A stretch of 64,000 nt of DNA from Pontivivens sp032464575. Lineage in GTDB: Bacteria > Pseudomonadota > Alphaproteobacteria > Rhodobacterales > Rhodobacteraceae. Shown piece after piece: positions 8,467 through 17,797 of the stretch. The notes beneath the pieces were generated by a model. The model was not told the origin of the DNA. It saw nothing but the letters and a program-made list of their open reading frames with translations, and ran no database searches. Within the stretch, counting starts at the first letter, position 1. Every line of letters begins with the position of its first letter. The stretch covers positions 558,001-622,000 of the forward strand of contig JAWDKM010000001.1 in NCBI GenBank assembly GCA_032464575.1. Direction: 5' to 3'. The translations under genes were made by a program, and so were the position numbers.

Positions 8467-9918
8467 TCAGCGGGTCGCGCGGTAGTTCGGTGCCTCGCGG
8501 GTGATCTGCACGTCGTGCACGTGGCTCTCGCCGAGCCCCGCATTGGTGATCTGCACGAACTGGCAGTTGGCGCGCATTTCCGGCACCGTCCGGTTGCCGG
8601 TATAGCCCATCGCCGCGCGCAGGCCGCCGACGAGCTGGTGCAGCACCGCGCCCGCCTGGCCCTTGTAGGGCACCTGGCCCTCGATCCCCTCGGGCACCAG
8701 CTTCTCGCTCGACACCTCCTTCTGGAAGTAGCGATCGGCCGAGCCGCGGGCCATCGCACCCACCGAGCCCATGCCGCGATAGGCCTTAAAGCTGCGGCCC
8801 TGGTAGAGGATCACCTCGCCCGGCGCCTCGTCGGTCCCGGCAAGCATCGAGCCCACCATGGCGCAGGAGGCACCCGCCGCGATCGCCTTCGCGAAATCGC
8901 CGGAATACTTGATGCCGCCATCGGCGATGACCGGGACCTCGCCCGCGGCACGCGCACAGTCGGAGATCGCGGTGAGCTGCGGCACGCCGACGCCCGCCAC
9001 GATCCGCGTCGTGCAGATCGAACCGGGCCCGATGCCGACCTTCACCGCGTCGGCCCCCGCGTCGATCAGCGCCTTCGTCGCATCGCCCGTGACGACATTG
9101 CCCGCGACCACCTGCACGTCGTTGGAAAGCCGTTTCACCCGCTCCACGGCGGCCAGCACGGCCGAGGAGTGCCCGTGCGCCGTGTCGATCACGATCAGGT
9201 CGCAGCCTGCGTCGATGAGCTGTTCGGAACGCTCGAACCCGCTGTCGCCCACCGTGCTCGCCGCCGCCACGCGCAGGCGGCCCAACTCGTCCTTGCAGGC
9301 ATGGGGGTTCAGCACGGCCTGCTCGATATCCTTGATGGTCAGAAGGCCCGTCAGCCGGTTCTCGCCGTCGACGATCAGCACCTTCTCGATCCGCCGGTCG
9401 CGCATTAGGGACTTGGCGTCCTGATGGTCGGCCGGGTCGCGCAGGATCGCGAGATTGTCCCTTGTCATCAGGGCCGAGACCGGCGTCGTGTCATCCTCGC
9501 AGAACGCCATGTCGCGGTTGGTGAGGATCCCCACCAGCCGCCGCCCCTCGCCCACCACCGGAAAGCCGGTGATGCGATAGCGCTCCTGCAGTGCACGCGC
9601 ATCGGCGATGGTCTGGTCGGCGGTCAGGGTGATGGGGTTGTAGACCACCCCGCTCTCGAAGCGCTTGACCGCGCGGACCTGCCGCGCCTGCTCCTCCACG
9701 TCAAGGTTGCGGTGGAGCACGCCGAGCCCGCCGGCCTGCGCCATCGCGATCGCCATCTTGCGCTCGGTCACCGTGTCCATGGCGCTCGACAGCAGGGGGA
9801 TGTTGAGCGCGATCCGTTGCGTCACGCGCGTGCGCGTATCGGCATCGGCGGGCTGCACTTCGGAGGCGCCCGGCACCAGAAGCACGTCGTCGAATGTCAG
9901 GGCGGGGCGAATGTCCAT
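8467..9918 (-). CDS. guaB: IMP dehydrogenase
   Basis: Oxidises IMP to XMP with NAD+, the committed step to GMP. The 483-residue length is normal. The catalytic loop is GIGPGSICTTRIVAGVGVPQ with the nucleophilic Cys; the flavin-like phosphate site (DGGIKYSGDFAKAIAAGA) and the active-site flap GMGSVGAM are present. Two CBS domains are inserted at about residues 95-205. The ATG at 9918 (MDIRPALTFDDVLLVPG) has AGGAG upstream. It is monocistronic here, with 272 bases of repeat-like intergenic DNA upstream. Confidence 0.97.
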   Translation of the reverse strand: MDIRPALTFDDVLLVPGASEVQPADADTRTRVTQRIALNIPLLSSAMDTVTERKMAIAMAQAGGLGVLHRNLDVEEQARQVRAVKRFESGVVYNPITLTADQTIADARALQERYRITGFPVVGEGRRLVGILTNRDMAFCEDDTTPVSALMTRDNLAILRDPADHQDAKSLMRDRRIEKVLIVDGENRLTGLLTIKDIEQAVLNPHACKDELGRLRVAAASTVGDSGFERSEQLIDAGCDLIVIDTAHGHSSAVLAAVERVKRLSNDVQVVAGNVVTGDATKALIDAGADAVKVGIGPGSICTTRIVAGVGVPQLTAISDCARAAGEVPVIADGGIKYSGDFAKAIAAGASCAMVGSMLAGTDEAPGEVILYQGRSFKAYRGMGSVGAMARGSADRYFQKEVSSEKLVPEGIEGQVPYKGQAGAVLHQLVGGLRAAMGYTGNRTVPEMRANCQFVQITNAGLGESHVHDVQITREAPNYRATR

Positions 9919-10063
9919 GGGCGGAAACTCCTGCTCGGAACGGGCGGCGTTTCCTCAGGCTCTATTCCATGGTGCGGCGCGAAAGAAAAGCCCCCGCGTC
10001 GCCTCGGTCCCTTGCGGCCCCCGGCAGACAGGAAGGACGGCCCTCCCGCATTCCACCTTGTCG

Positions 10064-10078
10064 AAATATCCCGGGGGG
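10064..10078. repeat. AAATATCCCGGGGGG intergenic element
   Basis: The guaB to CoA-transferase gap (9919-10190) holds no gene. It carries AAATATCCCGGGGGG followed by several GTCCGG/CCGGAC blocks. Similar GATATTT/AAATATC elements occur at 17765-17785 and 61521-61527, each just beyond a gene end. This looks like a dispersed Rhodobacterales intergenic element; function unknown. Confidence 0.4.
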
Positions 10079-10190
10079 TCCGGGCCGTCCCGGAAACGCA
10101 TCGCGTTTCAGGCCCGGACGGGGCGGAGCCCCAGGACAACGGTCCGTCCTGAAAAGCACCGCGCGTCAGGTCCGGACGGGCCAGCGCCCC

Positions 10191-11375
10191 CTACCCGTCC
10201 AGCGCCGCGCCGCTGCCGATCAGTGCCTCGATCTCGGCATCGGAATAGCCCGTCTCGGCGAGAATTGCCCGCGTGTCCTGCCCGAAGCCCGGCGGGCGGC
10301 GGCGGCGCGGATCGGGCCCGGTGCGGCTCATCTTCACCGGGTTGCCGAGCGTGCGGACCCCGTCCACCTTGATCGCCATGTCGCGGTGCACCGTGTGCGC
10401 GTCCTCCACCACCTGCCGGACGTTCAGGAGCGGCCCCGCAGGCACGCCGACGGCCATCAGCTTCTCGGCCAGTTCCTGCCCGTCCCATTCGGCGAGATAG
10501 GGCTCGAGTGCCGCGCGGGTCTCCGCCTTGTTGCGGTTGCGCGCGGGGTGATCGGCAAAGCGCGCATCCTCCAGCAGCGCCCCGGCCCCGATCACCTGGC
10601 AGAGGCGCGCGAACTGGCCGTCATTCGCCGCAGCGATGTAGATCTGGGCGCCCTTGGTCGGGAACACGTCATAGGGGGTGATGTTGGGATGTGCGTTGCC
10701 GGTCGGCCCCGGCACCTTGCCGCTCAGGAAGTGGTTCGCCGCATGGGGATGCAAGAGGCTCACCGCAACGTCGTAGAGCGTGAGGTCGAGGAACTGGCCC
10801 TGCCCCGACTTCTCCCGTTCGTAGAGCGCCATGCCGATCCCCGCAAGCGCCGACAGCCCCGTCGAGATGTCCACCAGCGGGATGCCGAGGCGCAGACCGG
10901 TGCCGCCGATCTCGCCGTTCACGCTCATTAGGCCAGCCTGCGCCTGCACCACCGCGTCATAGCCGGGAAGTCCGCCGTAGGGCCCATCGGCACCGAAGCC
11001 GGAGATGCGGCAGTGGATCAGGCGCGGAAAGCGCTCCTCGAGGGCGTCGTAGCCGATGCCCCATTTCTCCATCCCGCCCGGCTTGAAGTTCTCGACCAGC
11101 ACGTCCGCGTCGGCCAGCAGGCGCAGCAGCACTTCGCGCCCCGCCTCCTGCCGCAGATCGAGCGCCATGCCGCGCTTGCTTCGGTTCACGCCGATGAAGT
11201 AGCTCGCGGCTCCCGTCGCCTCCTCGAAGGGAGGGCCCCAGGCCCGCGTCTCGTCGCCCTGCGGCGGCTCGATCTTGATAACGTCCGCGCCGTGATCGCC
11301 GAGCCACTGGGTGCAGAACGGTCCGCCCAGCACCCGTGTCAGGTCGATCACCTTGATGCCGTCCAGTGCGCCCAT
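10191..11375 (-). CDS. CaiB/BaiF family (class III) CoA-transferase
   Basis: Moves CoA between acyl groups; substrate not predictable. The 394-residue protein starts MGALDGIKVIDLTRVLGGPF, has ADVIKIEPPQGDETR and VNRSKRGMALDL, and a conserved aspartate at position 169 in LGIPLVDISTGLSA. This aligns with the covalent-catalysis aspartate of formyl-CoA transferase. Start ATG at 11375 is preceded by GGGAGG eight bases upstream; 13 upstream codons in the frame lack family similarity. It lies alone between guaB and the Hint protein, all leftward. Confidence 0.9.
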   Translation of the reverse strand: MGALDGIKVIDLTRVLGGPFCTQWLGDHGADVIKIEPPQGDETRAWGPPFEEATGAASYFIGVNRSKRGMALDLRQEAGREVLLRLLADADVLVENFKPGGMEKWGIGYDALEERFPRLIHCRISGFGADGPYGGLPGYDAVVQAQAGLMSVNGEIGGTGLRLGIPLVDISTGLSALAGIGMALYEREKSGQGQFLDLTLYDVAVSLLHPHAANHFLSGKVPGPTGNAHPNITPYDVFPTKGAQIYIAAANDGQFARLCQVIGAGALLEDARFADHPARNRNKAETRAALEPYLAEWDGQELAEKLMAVGVPAGPLLNVRQVVEDAHTVHRDMAIKVDGVRTLGNPVKMSRTGPDPRRRRPPGFGQDTRAILAETGYSDAEIEALIGSGAALDG

Positions 11376-11432
11376 GCCATGTCCCTCCCGGTCGTCCGGG
11401 GATGCCATGGGCACGCGACAGAGGCAACGGGC

Positions 11433-13220
11433 TCAGGCGCTGAGGGCAGCCAGACGGCCCTCCTGCATGGACAACATCGCGCGAGCGGGCCGCGGGCGCA
11501 GCGCCACCACCTGACCGTCCGGGTTGTCGAATTCGAAGCCCTCGGCCAGCGCGCCGTTCAGCAGGCTCTCCGCCGGGGCCCCCTCGGCCAGCAGGATCTC
11601 GTGCGCATCGAGCTGGAGGTGGTAGTAGGTGACGGGCGCGGTATCCGTGTCGATCCGCGCCCGATTGGCGTCGACCAGAGCGCGTGCCGGGACCAGCATC
11701 TCCATGTCGCCGAACATGAGCTGAAGCTGCCGGCCGCGCACCAGCAGGTGATGCTGCGGCGACACCCGCAACGGCCGCGCGGGGCAGTCGGGGCCGAGCG
11801 CACCGGGCTGCACCACCACGGGGCGCCAGTGCGGATTGGCCCTGAGCTCCGCGGCGCTGACCTGCCGCCGGCCGATCCAGCGGACGGGACGCGGCCCGTT
11901 GTCCAGCGTTTCGACCAGGTCGCCGCTGCACAGCTCCTCGACCGGGCGCGGCCCCGTCGGCGTCTGGATCCGCGTGCCCCCAGCAAAGCAGACCAGCGCA
12001 AAGGAGTTGATCGCATCCCCGATATCGGAGGTCGCCACGATGAAGGGCCGGCCGTCGATGAATTCTACCCGAACGCCCTCGACGCTGTTCGTTTCGGGCA
12101 CGTCGCCGCTGCCGCCGACATTGCTTATCGACTGGACCTGGGTGAGCTGGCCGAGCTCGTCGACGGTGAAGACCTCGATACCGTCGTCGATCTCCGAACC
12201 AACGATGACGTAGCTCTCGCCCTTGAAGTTGAACGCGGTGACGGCCGTCGCACCGTTCAGGAGCAGCGTCGCGTCGTCGGCCACGTTGTCGGTGTTGACG
12301 AGCGTTCCGTCCTCGTTGATGCGGAAGACCGACACGCCGTCGTCGCGCGTGCTCTGCGAGGCCGACGCATCGAAGCCCGCGGCCGTGAACAGGAAGCGGT
12401 TGCCGCCCGCCGTCTCGACGGATGCGAGGCCCTCGACCCCGCGCAGGTTGAGGTTGTCGGCATCCGCCTGGTCGCGCAGGCGCCCGTTTGCAGCACTCCC
12501 GTTTATGAACTCGAGCTGGCCGGTGGAGGTAAGCTCGAAGCCCTGCACGCCGAAATCATCCTGCGCGGCGACGTAGACGAACGTGCCCTGCGAGGTCGTG
12601 ACGATCTCGACCTCCTGCGCGCCGTTGAGCTCCAGCGTGCCGTTGTCGACCCGCACGTCCGTGCGCGTAAGATTGATGCTGTTGTCGGCGTTCTGCGTGA
12701 TCTGGTAGGCGCCCACGCGGTCCGACAGGTCGGAGGAGGCGATGAGGAACTGGTTGCCGTCGACCTCGGCGATCTTCACCCCCTCGGCGCGGTTGAAGTC
12801 GTTCGTGCCGTCGGTGTCGAAGTCGCTGCTGCCCGACGCGTCGGAGAAGTTGCCCCGGTTCGTCAGCGTGCCGGTCGCGGGATCCACCTCGAAGACGCTG
12901 ATGCCCTCGCCGTTGTAGCCGCTGGTGAAGACATAGTTGGTTCCGCCGATCTCCGTCGAGGTGAGCGAGTTCACCTGGCTGAGCTGGAGCGCCGCGGTAT
13001 CGTCGATCTCCTGCACGAAGGTGAGTGTGCCGTCGTCCTCTAGCCGGTAGACGTCGAGCGAGTTGTCCTCGAAATCGCCGATATAGACGAAGGTCAGGCC
13101 GCCGATCTGCACGATCACCAGCCCCTCGGGTCCGTTCAGCGATACGGTCGTCGTGCCGCCGCCGATCGTCTGAACGACGTCGCCGTCGCGGACGATATCC
13201 CGCAATACGAGTTGTCTCAT
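11433..13220 (-). CDS. Beta-propeller protein with C-terminal Hint (hedgehog/intein) domain
   Basis: A 595-residue acidic protein. Residues 1-400 consist of repeated blades with pattern [hydrophobic]-x-[VIF]-GGxxFVYI and SVFxxxxDGTLT, e.g. GISVFEVDPATGTLT, DGVSVFRINEDGTL and DGIEVFTVDELGQL, a lactonase-like propeller. At Cys411 a Hint domain begins: CFAGGTRIQTPTGPRPVEEL, GDLVETLDNGPRPVRWIG, and SPQHHLLVRG. Such Hint domains in Rhodobacterales surface proteins resemble self-cleaving inteins and hedgehog proteins; here the first Cys is preceded by Val, and no extein remains after the domain. There is no signal peptide. Start ATG 13220; a GTG at 13247 is possible. AT-rich DNA upstream (13260-13290) probably holds the promoter. 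Confidence 0.82.
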   Translation of the reverse strand: MRQLVLRDIVRDGDVVQTIGGGTTTVSLNGPEGLVIVQIGGLTFVYIGDFEDNSLDVYRLEDDGTLTFVQEIDDTAALQLSQVNSLTSTEIGGTNYVFTSGYNGEGISVFEVDPATGTLTNRGNFSDASGSSDFDTDGTNDFNRAEGVKIAEVDGNQFLIASSDLSDRVGAYQITQNADNSINLTRTDVRVDNGTLELNGAQEVEIVTTSQGTFVYVAAQDDFGVQGFELTSTGQLEFINGSAANGRLRDQADADNLNLRGVEGLASVETAGGNRFLFTAAGFDASASQSTRDDGVSVFRINEDGTLVNTDNVADDATLLLNGATAVTAFNFKGESYVIVGSEIDDGIEVFTVDELGQLTQVQSISNVGGSGDVPETNSVEGVRVEFIDGRPFIVATSDIGDAINSFALVCFAGGTRIQTPTGPRPVEELCSGDLVETLDNGPRPVRWIGRRQVSAAELRANPHWRPVVVQPGALGPDCPARPLRVSPQHHLLVRGRQLQLMFGDMEMLVPARALVDANRARIDTDTAPVTYYHLQLDAHEILLAEGAPAESLLNGALAEGFEFDNPDGQVVALRPRPARAMLSMQEGRLAALSA

Positions 13221-13326
13221 GTCACCCCACTCAAACGCGCCCCACACGAAGCGTAGTACTTAACGCTTGGGAAACCTTAAGAAAAGATAAAATACGTCGC
13301 AGTCAAGGCACCCTGCAACGCGGCGT

Positions 13327-14268
13327 TCACGAATTCAGGCGCGCCTGCGCAGCGGCATATTCCTCGGCAAGCCGCGCCACCAGATCGGCGGCGGGCTGCA
13401 CCCGGTCCACGGCACCGATGCCCTGCCCCGCACCCCATATGTCCTTCCAGGCCTTGGGTTTCTCGCGCTCGGAGCCGAAGCTCATCGTGCTCACGTCGCC
13501 TTCGGGCAGTTTGTCGGGATCCATGCCCGCATTCTCGATCGAACGGCGCAGGTAGTTGCCGTGCACCCCGGTGAAGAGGTTGGAGTAGACGATGTCCTCC
13601 GCCCCGCCCTCGACGATGCCCTGTTTGTAGGCCTCGGCCGCCCGCGCCTCCTCCGTCGCGATGAAGGGCGAGCCGATATAGGCGTAGTCCGCGCCCATCG
13701 CCTGCGCGGCCAGCACCGCGTCGCCCGTGGCGATGGCGCCCGACAGGAGGAGCGGCCCGTCGAACCAGGCGCGGATCTCGCGCACCAGCGCGAAGGGGCT
13801 GAGGCGCCCGGCATGGCCGCCGGCACCCCAGGCCACCGCGATCAGGCCGTCCGCCCCCTTCTCGATCGCTTTTTTCGCGAAGCGGTTGTTGATGACGTCG
13901 TGCAGCGTGATCCCGCCCCAGGCATGGACCGCGTCGTTCAGCTCCTTGCGCGCGCCGAGCGAGGTGATGGTGATCGGCGGGCGGTATTTCGCGCAGGTCT
14001 CCAGATCCGCCTCCAGCCGGTCATTGGAGCGGTGGACGATCTGGTTTACGGCGAAGGGGGCGGCGGGCCGGTCGGGATGGTCGCGGTCGTACTCCGCCAG
14101 CGCCTCCGTGATCTCGGCCAGCCACTCGTCGAGCTGGCTCTGCGGGCGGGCGTTCAGCGCCGGGAAGGAGCCGACGATCCCCGCCTTGCACTGGGCAATC
14201 ACCAGCGCGGGGTTGGAGATGATGAAGAGCGGTGCGCCGACGACCGGGATGCGAAGACCCTCGATCAT
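13327..14268 (-). CDS. Nitronate monooxygenase / 2-nitropropane dioxygenase-like flavoprotein
   Basis: FMN enzyme of the nitronate monooxygenase family, 313 residues. Visible features are RIPVVGAPLFIISNPALV (N-terminal flavin strand), GADGLIAVAWGAGGHAG (the conserved GGHxG loop) and GPLLLSGAIATGDAVLAAQA (phosphate-binding). Start ATG at 14268 overlaps the stop of the upstream kinase-like gene as ATGA. It is the last gene of a five-gene leftward operon with an acyl-CoA dehydrogenase and a MaoC hydratase, which suggests a role in acid or acyl-CoA breakdown rather than nitroalkane use. That role is inference. Confidence 0.85.
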   Translation of the reverse strand: MIEGLRIPVVGAPLFIISNPALVIAQCKAGIVGSFPALNARPQSQLDEWLAEITEALAEYDRDHPDRPAAPFAVNQIVHRSNDRLEADLETCAKYRPPITITSLGARKELNDAVHAWGGITLHDVINNRFAKKAIEKGADGLIAVAWGAGGHAGRLSPFALVREIRAWFDGPLLLSGAIATGDAVLAAQAMGADYAYIGSPFIATEEARAAEAYKQGIVEGGAEDIVYSNLFTGVHGNYLRRSIENAGMDPDKLPEGDVSTMSFGSEREKPKAWKDIWGAGQGIGAVDRVQPAADLVARLAEEYAAAQARLNS

Positions 14269-15272
14269 TTGATCCTCGCCAGCGCTGCTTGTGCGAACTT
14301 CGGCACGTAAGCGCCCATGCGCAAACCTGCTTCCGGGTTCGAGGCATTGCCGTCGAGCGCCCGTTTCTTCACCCCCTGGATGATCGCAGCCATCCGAAAG
14401 AAGGCGAAGGCGACCGGGTAATCCAGACCGGGCACGTCGGCCAATCCGGCGCGTGCCGCATAGCGCTCGGCATATTCGGCGTCCGACGGGATACCGAGTG
14501 CCGCCCTGTCCACGCCCATCAGCCCGCGCCCCTCGCTGCCGGGCGGGAGCTGCCATTGCATGATCTGCGAGCCGAGATCGGCGAGCGGGTGGCCCAGCGT
14601 CGAGAGCTCCCAGTCGAGCACCGCATTGCAGGTGCCCGAGGTGTCGAAGAGCAGGTTGTCGATGCGCCAGTCGCCGTGCACGAGCCGCGCCGGGCCGTCG
14701 GGCGGGGTCTGCGCCTCCAGCCAGGCGATCAGGTCCTCCATGGGCTGGAGCGTCTCGGTCTCCGTCGCGCGGTACTGCTTCGTCCAGCGCCCGACCTGCC
14801 GCTCGAAGTAGTTGCCGGGCGGGCCGTAGTCGCCAAGGCCGACGGCCTCGACATCGACTGAGTGCAGGGCTGCAAGCGTCGCGTTCATGCTGTCATAGAC
14901 GGCCACGCGCATCTCGGCCGTCTCGTCCTTCAGCCGGGGGTCGACCCAGTTGCGGCCTTCGATGAAGGACATGACGTAGAACATTGTTCCCAGGACGCTT
15001 TCGTCCTCGCAGAGATGCAGCGCATCAGGCACCGGGACGTCCGTGTCGCGCAGCGCCGACAGCACCCGGAACTCCCGATCCACCGCGTGGGCGGACTTCA
15101 GCAGCTCGCCCTCGGGCTTTCGCCGCAGCACGTATTTCCCGCTCGCCGCCGTCAGGATGAAGGTCGGGTTGGACTGGCCCTGCGCGGTCTTCTGCACGTC
15201 GGTGATCGGGCCTTTGAAGCCCGGCACGTTCGCCTCCAGATACGGCGCGATCTCAGATATAGGTTCGGGCAT
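14265..15272 (-). CDS. APH-family phosphotransferase (acyl-CoA dehydrogenase-linked type)
   Basis: A 335-residue protein of the aminoglycoside phosphotransferase/choline kinase fold, resembling the N-terminal domain of ACAD10/ACAD11, which phosphorylates hydroxyacyl groups. The catalytic loop LVHGDWRIDNLLFD and the metal-binding VLDWELSTLGHPLADLG are intact, and YVLRRKPEGELLKSAHAVDR gives the nucleotide-binding lysine region. Start ATG 15272 has AGGAG seven bases before it (an in-frame GTG at 15278 is too close to it). It overlaps the gene before by 20 bases and the gene after by four. The adjacent acyl-CoA dehydrogenase gene supports the ACAD10/11-type role. Confidence 0.87.
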   Translation of the reverse strand: MPEPISEIAPYLEANVPGFKGPITDVQKTAQGQSNPTFILTAASGKYVLRRKPEGELLKSAHAVDREFRVLSALRDTDVPVPDALHLCEDESVLGTMFYVMSFIEGRNWVDPRLKDETAEMRVAVYDSMNATLAALHSVDVEAVGLGDYGPPGNYFERQVGRWTKQYRATETETLQPMEDLIAWLEAQTPPDGPARLVHGDWRIDNLLFDTSGTCNAVLDWELSTLGHPLADLGSQIMQWQLPPGSEGRGLMGVDRAALGIPSDAEYAERYAARAGLADVPGLDYPVAFAFFRMAAIIQGVKKRALDGNASNPEAGLRMGAYVPKFAQAALARIK

Positions 15273-15906
15273 GGGCACGCTCCTGCGGGTCGAGATGCGG
15301 GCTCGCGTTGAAGAGGCTCAGGCGCAGCCGCCCGTCCTCCAGCACCAAGCGGTGCAGGCTCGCATTGTGGATGTTGAGGGTGAGGTCGGCCGTCGCCTTG
15401 GGCGTCAGGCCCAGCACCCGGCCCAGCGTCGCGCCGATCACGCCGCCGGAGGTCACGATCAGCGTGCGGCCCCCGGCGGTCACGGCGGTGTCGAGTGCGG
15501 CCTCGATCCGCGTGCGGAACGCCGGGTAAGTCTCTCCGGCGCCCGTGAATTCCCCTCGCTCCCACGCGGTGTAGATCGTGGGGAAGCGGCGGATGAAATC
15601 GATGCGGGAGGTCGCGGCGGTGGAGCCGGTGGCGGCGATGTAGTCCTCCTCCAGCCCGCTGTAGTGGAACTCGTCGAGGCGCGGATCCTCGGCGATGGCG
15701 GGCAGCGGATGGGAGGAGGCGATGCCCTCCACCGTCTCGCGATGGCGCCTGAGCCCGCCGCGGATCACCCGGTCGAAGCCGAGGTCGTGGGCGGCCATGT
15801 AGCCGCCCAGCCAGCGGGCCTGTTCATGGCCAAGTGCGCTGAGCTTGTCGTAGTCGTCCGCGCCGAAACTCGCCTGCGCGTGCCGGACGAGCAGGATATC
15901 GGCCAT
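15253..15906 (-). CDS. Histidine phosphatase family protein
   Basis: A 217-residue phosphoglycerate-mutase-fold phosphatase. The catalytic LVRHAQAS motif has the nucleophilic His9; a second arginine lies in VIRGGLRRHRETVEG, and the C-terminal histidine lies in VTSGG-VIGAT context, where the family usually has SHGG, so the second catalytic His is not obvious. The ATG overlaps the stop of the acyl-CoA dehydrogenase gene (TGATG). Substrate unknown; as a member of this operon it may act on the phosphorylated acyl product of the APH-like kinase, which is inference. Confidence 0.85.
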   Translation of the reverse strand: MADILLVRHAQASFGADDYDKLSALGHEQARWLGGYMAAHDLGFDRVIRGGLRRHRETVEGIASSHPLPAIAEDPRLDEFHYSGLEEDYIAATGSTAATSRIDFIRRFPTIYTAWERGEFTGAGETYPAFRTRIEAALDTAVTAGGRTLIVTSGGVIGATLGRVLGLTPKATADLTLNIHNASLHRLVLEDGRLRLSLFNASPHLDPQERAHARTYI

Positions 15907-17141
15907 CAGGCGACGGGCGCGTTGGTGTAGGGCTTGAGCTCCGCCCGCGCGACCTGCCTGCGGTGCACCGCGTCCGGCCCGTCGGCGAGGCGCAGCGTGC
16001 GCACATGGGTCCAGGCGATGGCGAGCGGCGTGTCCTGGCTGACCCCGGCCCCGCCATGCATTTGCACGGCCTCGTCAATGACTTCGAGGGCAATGCGGGG
16101 CGCGATGACCTTGATCTGGCTGATCCACGGCGCGGCGGCGCGGGCGTCGCCCTGATCCATCATCCACGCGGCCTTGAGGCACAGGAGCCGGGCCTGCTCG
16201 ATCTTCATCCGCGCTTCGGCGATGATGTCGAAGTTGGCGCCGAGGCGGGCGAGCGGCTTGCCAAAGGCTTCCCGCTGGGTGGAGCGGCGGCACATCAGCT
16301 CCAGCGCCTTCTCCGCCTGCCCGATGGCGCGCATGCAGTGGTGGATGCGGCCCGGCCCGAGGCGGCCCTGGCTGATCTCGAACCCACGCCCCTCGCCCAG
16401 CAGCATGTTCTCCACCGGAACACGCACATCCGTGAATTTCAGGTGAAGATGGCCATGCGGCGCGTCGTCATGGCCGTAGACCTCCATCGCGCGCAGCTTC
16501 TCGATGCCCGGCGTGTCGGCGGGGACGACGATCATCGAGTGCTGCTGGTGCTTGCCGCGCGCGGTCGAGGGCGTCGAGACCATGACGATGTAGACGGCGC
16601 AGCGCGGGTCGCCCGCACCGCTGATCCACCATTTTTCACCATTGAGAACATAGTCCTGGCCATCGCGGACGCAGGTCATCGACATGTTGGTGGCGTCCGA
16701 GCTCGCGACGTTAGGCTCGGTCATGGCGTAGGCGGAGCGGATCTCACCGTTCAGGAGGGGTTTGAGCCACTGCTCCTTCATCTCGGGCGTGCCGTAGCGC
16801 TCGAACACCTCCATGTTGCCGGTATCGGGTGCAGAGCAGTTGAAGACCTCGGCAGCGAGATGGACCTTGCCCATCTCCTCGGCCAGATAGGCGTATTCGA
16901 CGGTGGTCAGCCCGTAGCCCCTGTCACTGTCGGTGAGCCAGAAGTTCCAGAGGTTCCGAGACCTTGCGAGGTCCTTCAGTCCTTCCAGGATCTCGGTCTG
17001 GCGCGCGGTGTAGCCGAAGCGATCGCCCTCGGAGCCCACCAGCGACAGGAACTCGTCGGAGAGGGGCGCGATCTCGGTCTGCACCATCTCGCGCACCTGC
17101 GCGATGAGCGGTTTCACCTTCGGCGTGATGCCCAGATCCAT
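15906..17141 (-). CDS. Acyl-CoA dehydrogenase
   Basis: FAD enzyme that introduces an alpha-beta double bond in acyl-CoA. The 411-residue protein has the ACAD10/11-like features SAYAMTEPNVASSDATNM (flavin-binding), NGEKWWISGAGDPRCAVYI, GRLGPGRIHHCMRAIGQAEKA, QREAFGKPLARLGAN and the C-terminal EAVQMHGGAGVSQDTPLA. Start ATG at 17141 follows AGGGGAGGA; the frame extends far upstream, but that part lacks family similarity and overlaps the MaoC gene region. Transcribed leftward with the phosphatase, APH-like kinase and nitronate monooxygenase genes. Confidence 0.94.
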   Translation of the reverse strand: MDLGITPKVKPLIAQVREMVQTEIAPLSDEFLSLVGSEGDRFGYTARQTEILEGLKDLARSRNLWNFWLTDSDRGYGLTTVEYAYLAEEMGKVHLAAEVFNCSAPDTGNMEVFERYGTPEMKEQWLKPLLNGEIRSAYAMTEPNVASSDATNMSMTCVRDGQDYVLNGEKWWISGAGDPRCAVYIVMVSTPSTARGKHQQHSMIVVPADTPGIEKLRAMEVYGHDDAPHGHLHLKFTDVRVPVENMLLGEGRGFEISQGRLGPGRIHHCMRAIGQAEKALELMCRRSTQREAFGKPLARLGANFDIIAEARMKIEQARLLCLKAAWMMDQGDARAAAPWISQIKVIAPRIALEVIDEAVQMHGGAGVSQDTPLAIAWTHVRTLRLADGPDAVHRRQVARAELKPYTNAPVA

Positions 17142-17253
17142 GTCGTCCTCCCCTTCGTTTTGCCCGGAGAGTGACGTGGCGTGAGACGCGGGGCAAGGGG
17201 GCCGTTGCGGCAGGTGCGCCCCGCCTGCGAGGCGCATACGCCGCTCGTGCGCG

Positions 17254-17733
17254 CTACCCCACGGGCGCGAGATAGGCGCGGGTGATCCAGAGCGCGGCGA
17301 GGGCGGGCTTGTCGGCGCCCTCGATCTCCACGGTGACGGCGTGGCGGGTGGTGATCTGGGTCCCGTCCTCGTCCAACCCCTCCAGCACGAAGCGGCCGCG
17401 GACCTGCGCACCGCTCGGCACGGGCGCGAGGAAGCGGATGCGGTCGAAGCCGTAATTGACCCCGAAGGTGGCGCCCTCGGGCACCGGGACGGCGTCGTAG
17501 GCCATGGCCGAAAGCAGCGAGAGCGTGAGGAAGCCATGCGCGATCGGGCCGCCGAACGGCGTCTCGGCCGCGCGGTCCACGTCGGTGTGGATGAACTGTT
17601 CGTCCTCGGTGATCGTGGCGAAGACGTTGATGCGGGACTGGTCGACTGTGAACCAGCGCGAAAGGCCGACCTCCTGGCCGACCTGCGCGCGGAGGGTCTC
17701 GAGAGGCGCGGTGTGGCGGTGGGGGAGCGTCAT
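17254..17733 (-). CDS. MaoC-like (R)-enoyl-CoA hydratase
   Basis: Single hot-dog-fold hydratase of 159 residues. The hydratase-2 motif is visible as FATITEDEQFIHTDVDRA with Asp44 and His49, followed by GPIAHGFLTLSLL. It adds water to enoyl-CoA, which fits the acyl-CoA dehydrogenase gene 112 bases downstream in the same direction. ATG at 17733 is the first in frame with family-like sequence. Likely the first gene of the acyl-CoA operon. Confidence 0.9.
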   Translation of the reverse strand: MTLPHRHTAPLETLRAQVGQEVGLSRWFTVDQSRINVFATITEDEQFIHTDVDRAAETPFGGPIAHGFLTLSLLSAMAYDAVPVPEGATFGVNYGFDRIRFLAPVPSGAQVRGRFVLEGLDEDGTQITTRHAVTVEIEGADKPALAALWITRAYLAPVG

Positions 17734-17797
17734 GGGAGGACCTTTCGCGGCGAGGCAGCGTGCGCCTCCGGCGGGGATATTGGGAGCAAGAAGAAGA

